Of a DNA stretch of 64,000 nt, positions 25,694 through 34,523 are shown in pieces; position 1 is the first letter of the stretch, and every line of letters begins with the position of its first letter. Source of the DNA: Hallerella sp963660435 (GTDB taxonomy: Bacteria > Fibrobacterota > Fibrobacteria > Fibrobacterales > Fibrobacteraceae); contig CAVKYI010000001.1 in the NCBI GenBank assembly GCA_963660435.1, positions 1 to 64,000 on the forward strand, given 5' to 3'. A model generated the notes under the pieces. That model saw only the letters and a program-made list of their open reading frames with translations, had not been told where the DNA came from and searched no databases. The position numbers and the translations under genes are program-made.

Positions 25694-26407
25694 ATGGCGG
25701 ATGAAAACATTGCCCAGCTTCTCAAGGGAGTCGATCTCTTTTCGGAACTTACGGAAGAGCAGCTTTCCCAGCTGGCCTCTCTTGTCATCGTGAACGAATT
25801 CGGTCGCGACGAGACGATTATTCTGGAAAAGGACGAATCGTCCAGTGCGCTGTTTCTTATCGCGGACGGAGAGGTCAAGGTCTATGTGACCGGATCGGAC
25901 GGGAAGGAGACGATCCTTTCGCTTCTGTCCCGCGGGGATTCGTTCGGGGAAATGTCGCTCATCGACGGGGAGCCCCGTTCCGCTTCGGTAAAGGCCGTGC
26001 AGCCGACAAAGGTTCTCATCATCCGCCGGGAACATTTTTTAGAACTTCTGAGGACGACGCCGGAACTTGCCACGGGACTTCTTGTGCAGATGTGCCGTCG
26101 CTTGCGAAACGCCAACCGCCAAATCGGGTCGCTTGCCACCATGTCTGTCTATGGGCGTGTCGCCGGGACGATTCTCAGCCTGGTGGAAGACCGCGGCGTA
26201 CGCATCCACGGTCGCGGCGGCGAAATGGTGACAGTCATCCGCAACCGTCCGACCCAGCAGCAGTTCGCGGAAATGTCGGGGACGACCCGCGAAACGGTTA
26301 GTCGGGTCTTCTCCACGCTTTCCCGGAGCGGTACGATTTCCCTGATGGGAAAGGACCTGGTGATTTCGGAAGAAAGCAAGTTGCACGAAATGAATTCGAA
26401 AGTCTAA
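25694..26407 (+). CDS. Crp/Fnr-family transcriptional regulator
   Basis: 237 aa. An N-terminal cyclic-nucleotide-binding beta-roll (about 10-125) contains GDSFGEMSLIDGEPRSASV, the segment that contacts cAMP in Crp; R and S are both present in the phosphate-binding position. A dimerisation helix leads to a C-terminal winged helix (about 150-225) with QQQFAEMSGTTRETVSRVFS as recognition region. No Cys cluster of the Fnr type is seen. It follows purA by 16 nt and precedes the PASTA gene by 9 nt. The effector and targets are unknown. Confidence 0.9.
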   Translation: MADENIAQLLKGVDLFSELTEEQLSQLASLVIVNEFGRDETIILEKDESSSALFLIADGEVKVYVTGSDGKETILSLLSRGDSFGEMSLIDGEPRSASVKAVQPTKVLIIRREHFLELLRTTPELATGLLVQMCRRLRNANRQIGSLATMSVYGRVAGTILSLVEDRGVRIHGRGGEMVTVIRNRPTQQQFAEMSGTTRETVSRVFSTLSRSGTISLMGKDLVISEESKLHEMNSKV

Positions 26408-26416
26408 GAGGAACGA

Positions 26417-27175
26417 ATGGGCAAGGAAAATTTTATCCACAGGATTTTTTCGACGAAGCCGTGGCTCTATGCGCTTTTCCTGCTTTTGCCGTTTCTCGTT
26501 CTGTGCGCGGTTGTCTTCGACAGGCTGGTGATGCCTGCCGTTGCGCGCGAGCATGTTTCGGAAAGGATTGTCCCGGCGATTGAAGGCCTTGACAGCGTTT
26601 CGGCGGTGTCTCTCGCAAGGGATTCCGGGTTTGGCGTCGTCTTTTCCGAAGAAAGGGAATACAGCAAGACTTTCGATGTGGGCTTGGTAATGCGACAGAG
26701 TCCATCCGCTGGTTCGCGCACGAAGCCCGGGCGCACGGTCCGCTTGACGATTTCTGACGGGCTGCACCAGTTTACCGTTCCCGATCTCTTTGACAAGAAC
26801 GGCGAAGAGGCGGCTGCTGCCATCCAGAATGCCGGGCTGTCCGTCGGCTTGATGTTCCGGATGCCGCATCCTGGCCTTTCGAAGGGAAAGGTCGTGCGGA
26901 CGAATCCGTCGGAAGGTTCCCTGGTACACAAGGGCGATACGGTCGATGTGTTTATCTCTTCCGGTCCGAGCGGGGAGCTGCTAGAACTTCCGAATGTTGT
27001 CGGCCTGTCGCTTGCCGAGGCGGTTTCGAGGCTTCGCTTCGCTGGATTTATTCTTGGAAAAACGTCGCGCGGCAAGTATTCGGATGCCTCTGCGGGAACG
27101 GTTGTCGCGCAGGATCCTCAGGCGAAACAGCCCCTTTCCGCCGGTACGAAAATCAACCTGGTCGTTGCGGAATAA
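26417..27175 (+). CDS. PASTA-domain membrane protein
   Basis: 252 aa. One membrane helix (about residues 17-42) is followed by three PASTA repeats at about 48-115, 117-183 and 186-252, each with the typical VP..G....A...L...G pattern (for example VPDLFDKNGEEAAAAIQNAG). PASTA domains bind peptidoglycan fragments or division proteins. No kinase or transpeptidase domain is attached, so it is a bare PASTA protein. It lies in a probable operon between the Crp-like gene and two outer-membrane-type lipoproteins. Confidence 0.85.
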   Translation: MGKENFIHRIFSTKPWLYALFLLLPFLVLCAVVFDRLVMPAVAREHVSERIVPAIEGLDSVSAVSLARDSGFGVVFSEEREYSKTFDVGLVMRQSPSAGSRTKPGRTVRLTISDGLHQFTVPDLFDKNGEEAAAAIQNAGLSVGLMFRMPHPGLSKGKVVRTNPSEGSLVHKGDTVDVFISSGPSGELLELPNVVGLSLAEAVSRLRFAGFILGKTSRGKYSDASAGTVVAQDPQAKQPLSAGTKINLVVAE

Positions 27176-27185
27176 GAGGCTTTCG

Positions 27186-29102
27186 ATGTATCGCTTGTTG
27201 CCTGTTCTGCTTTCCCTGTCGCTTGTCGTCGCCTGCTCCGGTTCGAAACGGCTTTCCCAGTCGGACGGCATGGCGAAAAATGTCGAAACCGTTGCGGAAC
27301 GGAAACCGGAACCTGCAAAAATAGACAGCGCGAAGCTCTTGCGACTGGAAATCGCCCATGGTTCCTTCTTGCGGGCGATTGCGCTTGAACGGCAAGGTGA
27401 ATTCGGCATCGCGGAAGAATTCATGCGGCATGCCTACGAAGCGGATTCCGAAAATCGCTACCTGGCTTTTTCCGTTCTGGAATTGATGCTGCGTCGGGGA
27501 GCCGGAGCTTCCGACGAGGCGCTGAGGCTTGCGGATCGCGCGAAATCCCTGAAAGGCAAGAAGACGAGCGGGCAGTATGCGCTTTTGGGACAGGCATACG
27601 GTGAGGCTTCGAATCTAGACAGTGCGCTGGTCTATTACAAAAAGGCTGTGGATGCGAGCGAGCGGAATCTGCGCGCCGCATACGAATATTCTCTGCTGCT
27701 CGAAATTTCCCGCGATACGAAGGAACTTATCCGCGTCTATGGAATTCTCTTGCCGCAAATCGGCTACCCGCAGGCGATGCTCGAACGGCAAATTTCCCTT
27801 CTGGCGGAAACGAAGAACGATTCGGCTATGGTGGATCTTTTTGGCGCCGTCTATGAAGCCCGCGGAGACCGAGCGTTTCTGGAAAGCCAAATCCGGCTTC
27901 TTCTGGGCATGAAGCGCTTTGAAGAGGCGCTTCGCTTGACGGAAGAGTTTCGGGCCGATTCCGCCCATACCGACGATTCCCTTTCCGCCGGCTTCCTGAC
28001 CGCCGCCTATGTCGGTCTAGGGCAGGATTCCGTCGCATTGGATACGCTGCAGGCGATTTACAGGCGAAATCCGAGCCAAAGCTCTGTGCTGATGAAGCTT
28101 GCGCTGATGGAGGCGAGGCTAGGCAAGGTGGACCAGGCGCAAATCCACTGGGAAAGGCTTGCCGCGACGGATAGCTATGCGACGCTCGCCTTTAACGTGT
28201 TGAGCGCTATGGCGCTTGATGCCGGAGATTCGGCGAAGTCCCTGGAATACCTGGAACGCGCCTATGACCGCGACCCGTTAGAGTATCGAGCCAAACTGAT
28301 AGTCCGCTATGCCAGCATGAAGAAGTTTCCGAAAGCCTATCGGCTTCTGGACGAATCGCTGAAGCCGGATTCCCTGGTGGTTCGGGCGCGCAAGAAAATC
28401 CAGGAAACGGGAAATCTCGAAAGGCTTCGAAAGTTTGACGAAATGGCGACGCTGGCGATGGCGAATACGCACTTTGAATATGGAACCTTGTTGCAGATGA
28501 ACGCGGAAATGCTCGAAGCGGTTCCGACGACGGCGCGGAAAATAGACTCGGCGAGAGCTCTGCGCGAAAGCGCTGGCGGACATTACCGGGAAGCGGCACG
28601 TATCGGCGGGGAAACGCAGAACCTCCTGTTTTCCTATGGTTCCAACCTGCTTTCTCTTGGAAAGATCGATTCCGCGATTGTCGTCTTCCGAAAGATCTTT
28701 GCGAATTTTCCGACCGACGCGATGGCGAAGAACCACCTGGGCTATACGCTTGTCGATTTGAACCGCAACGCTGACGAGCTCAAGTGGGGAATTTCCCTGA
28801 TAGACGAGGCGCTTGCGCTCGATCCGGACGACGTCGCCTACAAGGATTCCAAAGGCTGGGCGCTATATCGCGAAGGAAAGCTTCGCGAGGCCCTCGCGCT
28901 GATGGAAGATGTCGAAACGAAGCAGGATTCCTTTCCGGACATGTTCTTGCGCGATACGTCGATCTTTGCGCATCTTGCGGCGATATGCCAGGCGCTTTCG
29001 CTGAAAGACCGTGCCGTCGGATATTACGAGAAGGTTCTCTCTATCGATCCGCAGAACGAAAACGCAAGGCGGCAGATCGAAATCCTGAAAAGAAAAGAAT
29101 AG
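27186..29102 (+). CDS. TPR-repeat lipoprotein
   Basis: 638 aa starting at the ATG at 27186, chosen because it opens a lipoprotein signal (LSLVVAC, C17). The mature part is almost entirely alpha-helical tetratricopeptide-like repeats; clear ones occur in the last third (AKNHLGYTLVDLNRNADELK, VAYKDSKGWALYREGKLREA). Such proteins act as scaffolds at the outer membrane; the specific partner is unknown. It is followed 14 nt later by a LolB-like lipoprotein, so the pair may work in envelope assembly. Confidence 0.8.
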   Translation: MYRLLPVLLSLSLVVACSGSKRLSQSDGMAKNVETVAERKPEPAKIDSAKLLRLEIAHGSFLRAIALERQGEFGIAEEFMRHAYEADSENRYLAFSVLELMLRRGAGASDEALRLADRAKSLKGKKTSGQYALLGQAYGEASNLDSALVYYKKAVDASERNLRAAYEYSLLLEISRDTKELIRVYGILLPQIGYPQAMLERQISLLAETKNDSAMVDLFGAVYEARGDRAFLESQIRLLLGMKRFEEALRLTEEFRADSAHTDDSLSAGFLTAAYVGLGQDSVALDTLQAIYRRNPSQSSVLMKLALMEARLGKVDQAQIHWERLAATDSYATLAFNVLSAMALDAGDSAKSLEYLERAYDRDPLEYRAKLIVRYASMKKFPKAYRLLDESLKPDSLVVRARKKIQETGNLERLRKFDEMATLAMANTHFEYGTLLQMNAEMLEAVPTTARKIDSARALRESAGGHYREAARIGGETQNLLFSYGSNLLSLGKIDSAIVVFRKIFANFPTDAMAKNHLGYTLVDLNRNADELKWGISLIDEALALDPDDVAYKDSKGWALYREGKLREALALMEDVETKQDSFPDMFLRDTSIFAHLAAICQALSLKDRAVGYYEKVLSIDPQNENARRQIEILKRKE

Positions 29103-29116
29103 CCCCGCGGATCGGT

Positions 29117-29821
29117 ATGCTTTCTCGGCAAAATCGAAAGTTTCAGGGAAAACGCTTCGCTTTTTGGTGCGCGCTTGCGCTCTTGGCCTTTTCTCTTTCC
29201 GGATGCGGCCCGCGTCTGGTGAAAGGCCCGGCGGAATCTTCGAAAGTCTTTGTCCCGGACAGTGCCAAGGCGAAGTTCTCGCTCGAGATAATCGATTCGC
29301 TGGAAGAATCTCACCGGCTTTCTGGCGTTCTGTTCGCTGTTCCGTCCAAGCGTTACCGCCTTGAACTTTCTGGACCGATGGGAATCGGAATCGCTTCGCT
29401 TCTGTGGAAAGAGGGTGAATGGACGCTCCTTCTTTCGCAACAGAAAACATTCGCGGCAGGGAAAGGCTATCTGGTCGGAGGCTATGCGGGGATTCCCCTG
29501 TTTGACATTCACCAGATCGCTTCGCTGTTCTGGGGCGATCTGTTGCCGCATGGTGGCGATTTGGGGAGGAACGCGCTTGGCATCCCGTTTACCGTCTTGC
29601 GAAACGCGGATGGTCGTGTTTCGGAACTTCGGCAGGGAACAGAACGTCTGGAATTCTTTGACTACGCGGAATTCGACAGCGGAATCTTGCCGTCGGAAGT
29701 CCGGGTCTATCGCGGCGAAAAAAACGTCTTGAACATTCGGGTGAAAAGTGTCCGGATAGACGCATCCTTTGGCGATGGGACGTGGCGTCTCTCCATTCCG
29801 AAAAGTTTTGTTCGCCTCTGA
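29117..29821 (+). CDS. LolB-like outer-membrane lipoprotein
   Basis: 234 aa from the ATG at 29117, with a signal peptide and lipobox LSGC (C30). The mature region has the beta-rich pattern of LolB/DUF4292-type proteins (LSGVLFAVPSKRYRLELSGPMG, then GEWTLLLSQQKTFAAGKG). LolB inserts lipoproteins into the outer membrane; an exact functional match cannot be shown by eye. It follows the TPR lipoprotein with 14 nt spacing and precedes the M6-like gene, which has its own promoter-like element. Confidence 0.6.
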   Translation: MLSRQNRKFQGKRFAFWCALALLAFSLSGCGPRLVKGPAESSKVFVPDSAKAKFSLEIIDSLEESHRLSGVLFAVPSKRYRLELSGPMGIGIASLLWKEGEWTLLLSQQKTFAAGKGYLVGGYAGIPLFDIHQIASLFWGDLLPHGGDLGRNALGIPFTVLRNADGRVSELRQGTERLEFFDYAEFDSGILPSEVRVYRGEKNVLNIRVKSVRIDASFGDGTWRLSIPKSFVRL

Positions 29822-29825
29822 TTTT

Positions 29826-29838
29826 GTAATTTTTGACC
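29826..29838 (+). promoter_or_regulatory. Putative leaderless promoter of the M6-like gene
   Basis: TAATTT at 29827-29832 is followed by exactly six nt and then the ATG at 29839. There is no Shine-Dalgarno. With the usual 6-7 nt from -10 to start site, the mRNA would begin at the A of the ATG. Confidence 0.5.
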
Positions 29839-32800
29839 ATGAGACGACTTTTGATTTTTGCCCTGCTCGTTTTTTGCGGTGCGGCTTCGGCTGTCGATAC
29901 GCTTGAAATCTTTGCGTTGCGCGTCCAGTTCAAGCGGGAGTCCCCGGACAATTCCCTGACGACGGGAACGGGTCGGTTCGATTCCGACAGCGATACGGCG
30001 AGCGCGAATTACAGTCTCGATCCGAGCGGGCACCGGGCGAGTGCCGCCTACTGGCAAAAGCATTTTGACTTCGCAAACGCCTATTACAGGTCGGTGAGCG
30101 GAGGAAACCTGGTGATCGTTTCCCGGATATTTCCGAGCGGAGAGCCATACACTCTTGACCATTACATTATCGATTACAACCGTACAGCGAAGCGAAAGGG
30201 CGAAAAGACGGCGGAGTTTGACGAGGCGCGAAGCCGCGACTACATGAATTTCGTCTGGGATGCGGTAACGGCGGCAAACCAGCCGAGCGACACGCTGGAC
30301 AATCCGTTCAAGGTGCCGCAGCCGAAGTCCCCGAACAAGAAGCGCGCCTACATGATTATTCATGCCGGAGCCAGTCGACTTCTCGACGGTGGAAGCATGG
30401 GGACGAAAAACGCGAATACGCCTGGCGATTTCATGGATGTCTATGTCGTGCGCGATTACTGGGCCTATCTGGATTCCGCGGATACGACCCGGAAAGTTTC
30501 CGGCGATTTAAACGGAATGGTCCTGCCGGGCGCGACACTCGATACGCTGCGAACGATCATGGTGACTAGCGAAACGGCCTCGCAGGACGGTCTCAACTGG
30601 GGGATCAACGGAATCCTGGTGAACCAGATAGGGCGAGAGCTGGGTATGCCGAACACCTACGATGTCGTCAAGGGAATTTCCCGTCTGGGGTATTTCGACG
30701 TTATGGACTTTGCGGGCTACAATGCGGGAAACGGTTTCTTTCCGGTGTTGCCTTCGGCATGGGTTCGGGCCTACATGGGATGGGCTAGGGTGGAAACGGT
30801 CTATCCGCCGAAATCGGGCGCTTTGACGCGGGAACTCTTTGCCGCTGGTTCGGGCAAGGGAACGGAAATCCTGAAGGTTCCCCTGTCTTCGAACGAATAT
30901 CTTCTGGTGGAAAACCGCGAGCGATCTGCGGGCGATTCGGCAAAGATCGCGGTGTCATATGTTCCCGCTTCGGATGTCGCCGCCGACAGGGATTACGAAG
31001 TCCTCACCAAGGTCTATCCGGTCGATAGCCTTTTTGTCGCCTTCGAAGACAGTCTTTGCGATTCCGCCGGAAAGTGCAAAAGGAACAAGAACAAGCTGGG
31101 CGGCGTTATCGTCGATGTTTCCTCGTTCGACGCCGGGCTTCCGTCGAGCGGTATCGCGGTCTGGAAAGTCAACGACTGGTATCTGCGCGAAGCGCTTCCC
31201 TACGGCGTCACGAATTTCTGGGGCGGGGACACGGTGCGCGATCACCAGTTCGGCATCATGCTCTCGGAAGCGGACGGAATTCTTTCGATCGGCAAGACAT
31301 TCCAGAATTCCCTGGGCGAGGACGCTTACGATTACGGTTCCGGCGCGGACCTGATTCCGCATCTGCGCAAGGGGAAAAATTCGCCGAAGGACACGGTTTT
31401 TTCCATCGAGGCTTCGGGCTACGGCAACACGGCGACGACTTCGGGCGGCTATACGGGAATTTCCGTTACGGCGAAAAAGGCGAAGAACTTTCATGTGGAA
31501 AAGACTTCGAATTCCTTTATGGGCGATAGCGTCCTGAACTTTGCCGCGTCAATGATTCCCGTCTCGATTTCCTGGACAAGCCTCTCGCTTTCCGAATCGA
31601 AGTTCCCGAAGGATGTCGGACTTTCTGCCGCCTTGCGCGGCGCGGTCGCTATCGATTATCCGGCGGGGATGTCTGTCGGGAAAGGCGAAAAGCTGATCGT
31701 CTTTGGCTCTTCGGACGGGACGCTCCAGGTAATGGATGCGCGTGGAGATTCCCTTTCGGAACGCGACACGACTATCGAAAGGAAGACGCTCTCCAAGGAG
31801 AACGCCACGGAAAAGGTGCCGCTTTTCCGCTTGGGAAAGTCCTATGGCGAGCTTCTCGGCCTCGCCGCGTCGAACGATACCGTCTTCAGCCTGCATCGGG
31901 GAAAAGGCCTTGCCCGGACCGTCCTGCTTTCGGATATCGACCAGGTTCGCTTTGAAAGAAATCTCGCTCCGCTTGCTTCCGCGGCTTTGGGCCCGATGGT
32001 CGTAAACGGTTTTGTCTTTGTTGCGGACAGCGTCTCGCTTTACCGCTACCCGACATCTGATTTTTCCAAGCGGGAAGCTTTCCCCCTGCCCGAAAATTTT
32101 ATTCCGCACGATATGGCGCTCTGCCCGACGGGCGAATCGAACAATGTCGCGCTTGTCGGGAAAAATGCGGAAATCGCTCTCTTTCGGGAAACGGACGGGC
32201 GGATTCAAAAACTGCCATCTCCAAAGATTCAGGACAAGTCGCTAGTCCCTGTCGGAAAGCAGATGTTCCGCGTGGCGTGTTCGGACTTTGACCGCGACGG
32301 AAATTCGGAAATGTTCCTTCTCGGCAGTCGCGGCTATGCGGCGATGGTCCGGGCGAACGATTCCGCGACGGTCGTCTTTTCTCCGCGGTCCTTTAAGCGC
32401 GGCGGAGACGGAAAGGCCGATTTTTACGATGAAACTTCGCCGATCGCGGTGGGTGACGTGAACGGCGACGGATACCCGGATGCGGTTTTCCTCGGATACA
32501 ATCTCTTGTATGCGGTGGATCGTTCGGGTGTCGTCATTTCCGGTTTCCCGGCGACCATTACGAAGAACCTGCCGGAATACGCTTTCCTTTCGGAACCGTT
32601 GCTTGTCGATGTGTCGGGCGACAGCCTGCCCGAAATTCTCGTGGGAACGAACGGCGGTCTTTTGATGGCTTTCCAGTCGAACGGAAAACAGCTGACAGGG
32701 AATTTTCCGATTTCCGCCGGATCGTTCGAATATGGGGAAACGGTCGCGCCGATGTCCTTCTTTGTCGAAAGGACGATCGATTCGCTTTCGGGCCTGCAGG

Positions 32801-33246
32801 TCTATGCGTTCCAGCGTTCGTCGGTTTCGGGATTTCGCCTTCCGAAATCTTCGACCGCGGCGAGTGCGCGGTCCTGGAACGTTCCGGGAGCGGACAACGG
32901 TAGGACGGGCTTCTTTGACGCGTCTCGCTTGGCGGAACCCGTGGCTTCGGATTCTACGGAAAGCATCGACGAGTTCTTTGTCTATCCGAATCCGGTTCGC
33001 GGCGGAAAGGCGAATGTCCGCTATACGCTCGGGATGGACGCCAAGTCGGTGACGGTCGAATTCTTCGACATCGCGGGTCTGTGCGTCCTTTCCAAAAAAA
33101 TCGACGGGGCGAACAAGGGAAGAAACCAGATCGACCAGCTTGACATTTCAAGGCTCGGGAGTGACGTCTATACGGTGCGTCTCCGCGTGAAGTTCGATTC
33201 CGGAAAGAAAAAACAGAAATTCTACCGCGTCGGGGTGATTCGATGA
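29839..33246 (+). CDS. M6-family protease-like secreted protein with destroyed zinc site
   Basis: 1135 aa. A signal peptide (MRRLLIFALLVFCGAASA) is followed by an M6 (immune inhibitor A-like) metalloprotease domain (about 20-330), recognised by VNQIGRELGMPNTYD and YFDVMDFAGYNAGNG. In active members the first motif is HELGHALGLPDLYD. Here the HExxH residues are N262-Q-I-G-R266, so zinc binding and catalysis should be lost. A beta-propeller-like part with an FG-GAP-type calcium loop (DVNGDGYPDAVFLG, near 873) follows. The C-terminal about 85 residues (VYPNPVRGGKANVRYTLG onward) resemble a type IX-like sorting domain. It overlaps the FGE-like lipoprotein gene as ATGA. Confidence 0.8.
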   Translation: MRRLLIFALLVFCGAASAVDTLEIFALRVQFKRESPDNSLTTGTGRFDSDSDTASANYSLDPSGHRASAAYWQKHFDFANAYYRSVSGGNLVIVSRIFPSGEPYTLDHYIIDYNRTAKRKGEKTAEFDEARSRDYMNFVWDAVTAANQPSDTLDNPFKVPQPKSPNKKRAYMIIHAGASRLLDGGSMGTKNANTPGDFMDVYVVRDYWAYLDSADTTRKVSGDLNGMVLPGATLDTLRTIMVTSETASQDGLNWGINGILVNQIGRELGMPNTYDVVKGISRLGYFDVMDFAGYNAGNGFFPVLPSAWVRAYMGWARVETVYPPKSGALTRELFAAGSGKGTEILKVPLSSNEYLLVENRERSAGDSAKIAVSYVPASDVAADRDYEVLTKVYPVDSLFVAFEDSLCDSAGKCKRNKNKLGGVIVDVSSFDAGLPSSGIAVWKVNDWYLREALPYGVTNFWGGDTVRDHQFGIMLSEADGILSIGKTFQNSLGEDAYDYGSGADLIPHLRKGKNSPKDTVFSIEASGYGNTATTSGGYTGISVTAKKAKNFHVEKTSNSFMGDSVLNFAASMIPVSISWTSLSLSESKFPKDVGLSAALRGAVAIDYPAGMSVGKGEKLIVFGSSDGTLQVMDARGDSLSERDTTIERKTLSKENATEKVPLFRLGKSYGELLGLAASNDTVFSLHRGKGLARTVLLSDIDQVRFERNLAPLASAALGPMVVNGFVFVADSVSLYRYPTSDFSKREAFPLPENFIPHDMALCPTGESNNVALVGKNAEIALFRETDGRIQKLPSPKIQDKSLVPVGKQMFRVACSDFDRDGNSEMFLLGSRGYAAMVRANDSATVVFSPRSFKRGGDGKADFYDETSPIAVGDVNGDGYPDAVFLGYNLLYAVDRSGVVISGFPATITKNLPEYAFLSEPLLVDVSGDSLPEILVGTNGGLLMAFQSNGKQLTGNFPISAGSFEYGETVAPMSFFVERTIDSLSGLQVYAFQRSSVSGFRLPKSSTAASARSWNVPGADNGRTGFFDASRLAEPVASDSTESIDEFFVYPNPVRGGKANVRYTLGMDAKSVTVEFFDIAGLCVLSKKIDGANKGRNQIDQLDISRLGSDVYTVRLRVKFDSGKKKQKFYRVGVIR

Positions 33247-34049
33247 AAAAATCCACGAATAGAATTTTTCGCTTCGGATGGGGAATAGTCCTTGCCGCTT
33301 TTCTTGTGGGCTGCTCGACGCCGACATCTTCGGAAACGGGCGGATTCGATTACTCGAACGGCACCGTAAAGAGAAGTTCCTCTTCGGCGGAAAGGGCTTC
33401 TTCGTCGAGCGGCGGGGGAATTTCTTCGTCCGCGGATTCATCGCTTGCGCTTTCCGTCACTTGGGTCGATGTCGGAGGCTTTTCGATATCCCAGACGGAA
33501 ATCATGCAGTCCGACTATGAAAAACTGATGGGAGCGCTTCCTCGTCAAATGGCAAAGGCTACCGGCGACTCCTTTCCTGTCGCGAATGTCTCCTTTTACG
33601 ATGCGATCCTCCTTGCGAACGAACTTTCCAAGGCGATGGGGCTCGATACCGCCTATTCCTATGAATCTCGCGGCACGGGGAACAGGCTTTCGAACTTGAA
33701 GGAAAACGTGTCGATAAAGGCTGTCCGCTTGCCAAGCGGCTCCGAATGGGCGTATGCCTATCGGGCGGGAACTTCCGGTTCCTATTACTGGGGGACTGCC
33801 GTCGCCGCCGACTATGCGGTCTATAACAATCTGTTTGACAGCTACCAGAAGGTTGCCGGGAAGCTTCCGAACGGATGGAAGCTTTACGACATGGCGGGAA
33901 ACGTCGCCGAGTGGACTTCGGACACGACGCTTCGCGGAGGAGACTGGACATCCGTCGCCAAGGAACTGGCTGCTGGGGAATCAAGGAAGAAACTGCCGGA
34001 CTTCGCGTCGAATACGAGCGGTATCCGCGTCATCCTTTCGGGAGAATGA
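33243..34049 (+). CDS. Lipoprotein with FGE/sulfatase-modifying-factor-like domain
   Basis: 268 aa. Lipobox LVGC (C24), then a Ser-rich linker (about 44-70, runs such as RSSSSAERASSSS) typical of Fibrobacter surface proteins. The rest is an FGE/SUMF1-type domain: SQTEIMQSDYEKLMG, FPVANVSFYDAILLANELSK, RLPSGSEWAYAYRAG, YDMAGNVAEWTSD and a C-terminal SGIRVI in place of GFR. The copper-binding cysteines of true formylglycine-generating enzyme are absent, so it is probably a binding module rather than an oxidase. Translationally coupled to the M6-like gene. Confidence 0.8.
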   Translation: MKKSTNRIFRFGWGIVLAAFLVGCSTPTSSETGGFDYSNGTVKRSSSSAERASSSSGGGISSSADSSLALSVTWVDVGGFSISQTEIMQSDYEKLMGALPRQMAKATGDSFPVANVSFYDAILLANELSKAMGLDTAYSYESRGTGNRLSNLKENVSIKAVRLPSGSEWAYAYRAGTSGSYYWGTAVAADYAVYNNLFDSYQKVAGKLPNGWKLYDMAGNVAEWTSDTTLRGGDWTSVAKELAAGESRKKLPDFASNTSGIRVILSGE

Positions 34050-34050
34050 T

Positions 34051-34518
34051 ATGAACGGTTTAAAATTTTCGCCATGGAAATGGCTTGGCCTCTTTTCCCT
34101 AGTTTTCGTGTTCGCCTGTACGCAAAGCGAGGAAGAGAAAAGATCGGATAGGATCGAAGCGGACCTGAAAAAGCTGCCGAAGCTCGCTCCGATAGAAATT
34201 CCGAAAGGAGTTTCCGGGCTCTACATCGGAAATCTCCCTTGTGACGAATGCGAATCGCATCGGATTCGGATGAACCTGGACACTAGCGGAAACGCGCAAA
34301 TCGAGGAAGTCTTCTTCTCGGCGAAAACGGATACGCTGAAAAGTACGGCGACTTACCGTGACAGCGCGGACTATATCCTCGTTCGTTTCGATGACGGCAA
34401 GCGGTTCATGAATTTTCTGAAGCGCGGCGGGACGTCTCTCGAATACCTGAATATCGAAGGGAAGCCTTACGAAGATTCGGATGAACCCTATCACCTGATC
34501 CGCATCCTGAGGAAATAA
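34051..34518 (+). CDS. NlpE-like lipoprotein
   Basis: 155 aa from the ATG at 34051. Lipobox VFAC (C23). The mature part contains GLYIGNLPCDECESHRIRM with C64 and C67, matching the CxxC segment of the NlpE N-terminal domain (LPCADC type), followed by beta strands. NlpE senses surface and copper stress through the Cpx system in enterobacteria; no Cpx genes are seen here. It is one nt after the FGE-like gene, so the three genes probably form one operon. Confidence 0.7.
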   Translation: MNGLKFSPWKWLGLFSLVFVFACTQSEEEKRSDRIEADLKKLPKLAPIEIPKGVSGLYIGNLPCDECESHRIRMNLDTSGNAQIEEVFFSAKTDTLKSTATYRDSADYILVRFDDGKRFMNFLKRGGTSLEYLNIEGKPYEDSDEPYHLIRILRK

Positions 34519-34523
34519 TCGAT

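Noticed and set aside
24304..25878. 524-aa minus-strand frame over purA
   Set aside because: Antisense shadow of purA; no start signal and no recognisable domain.
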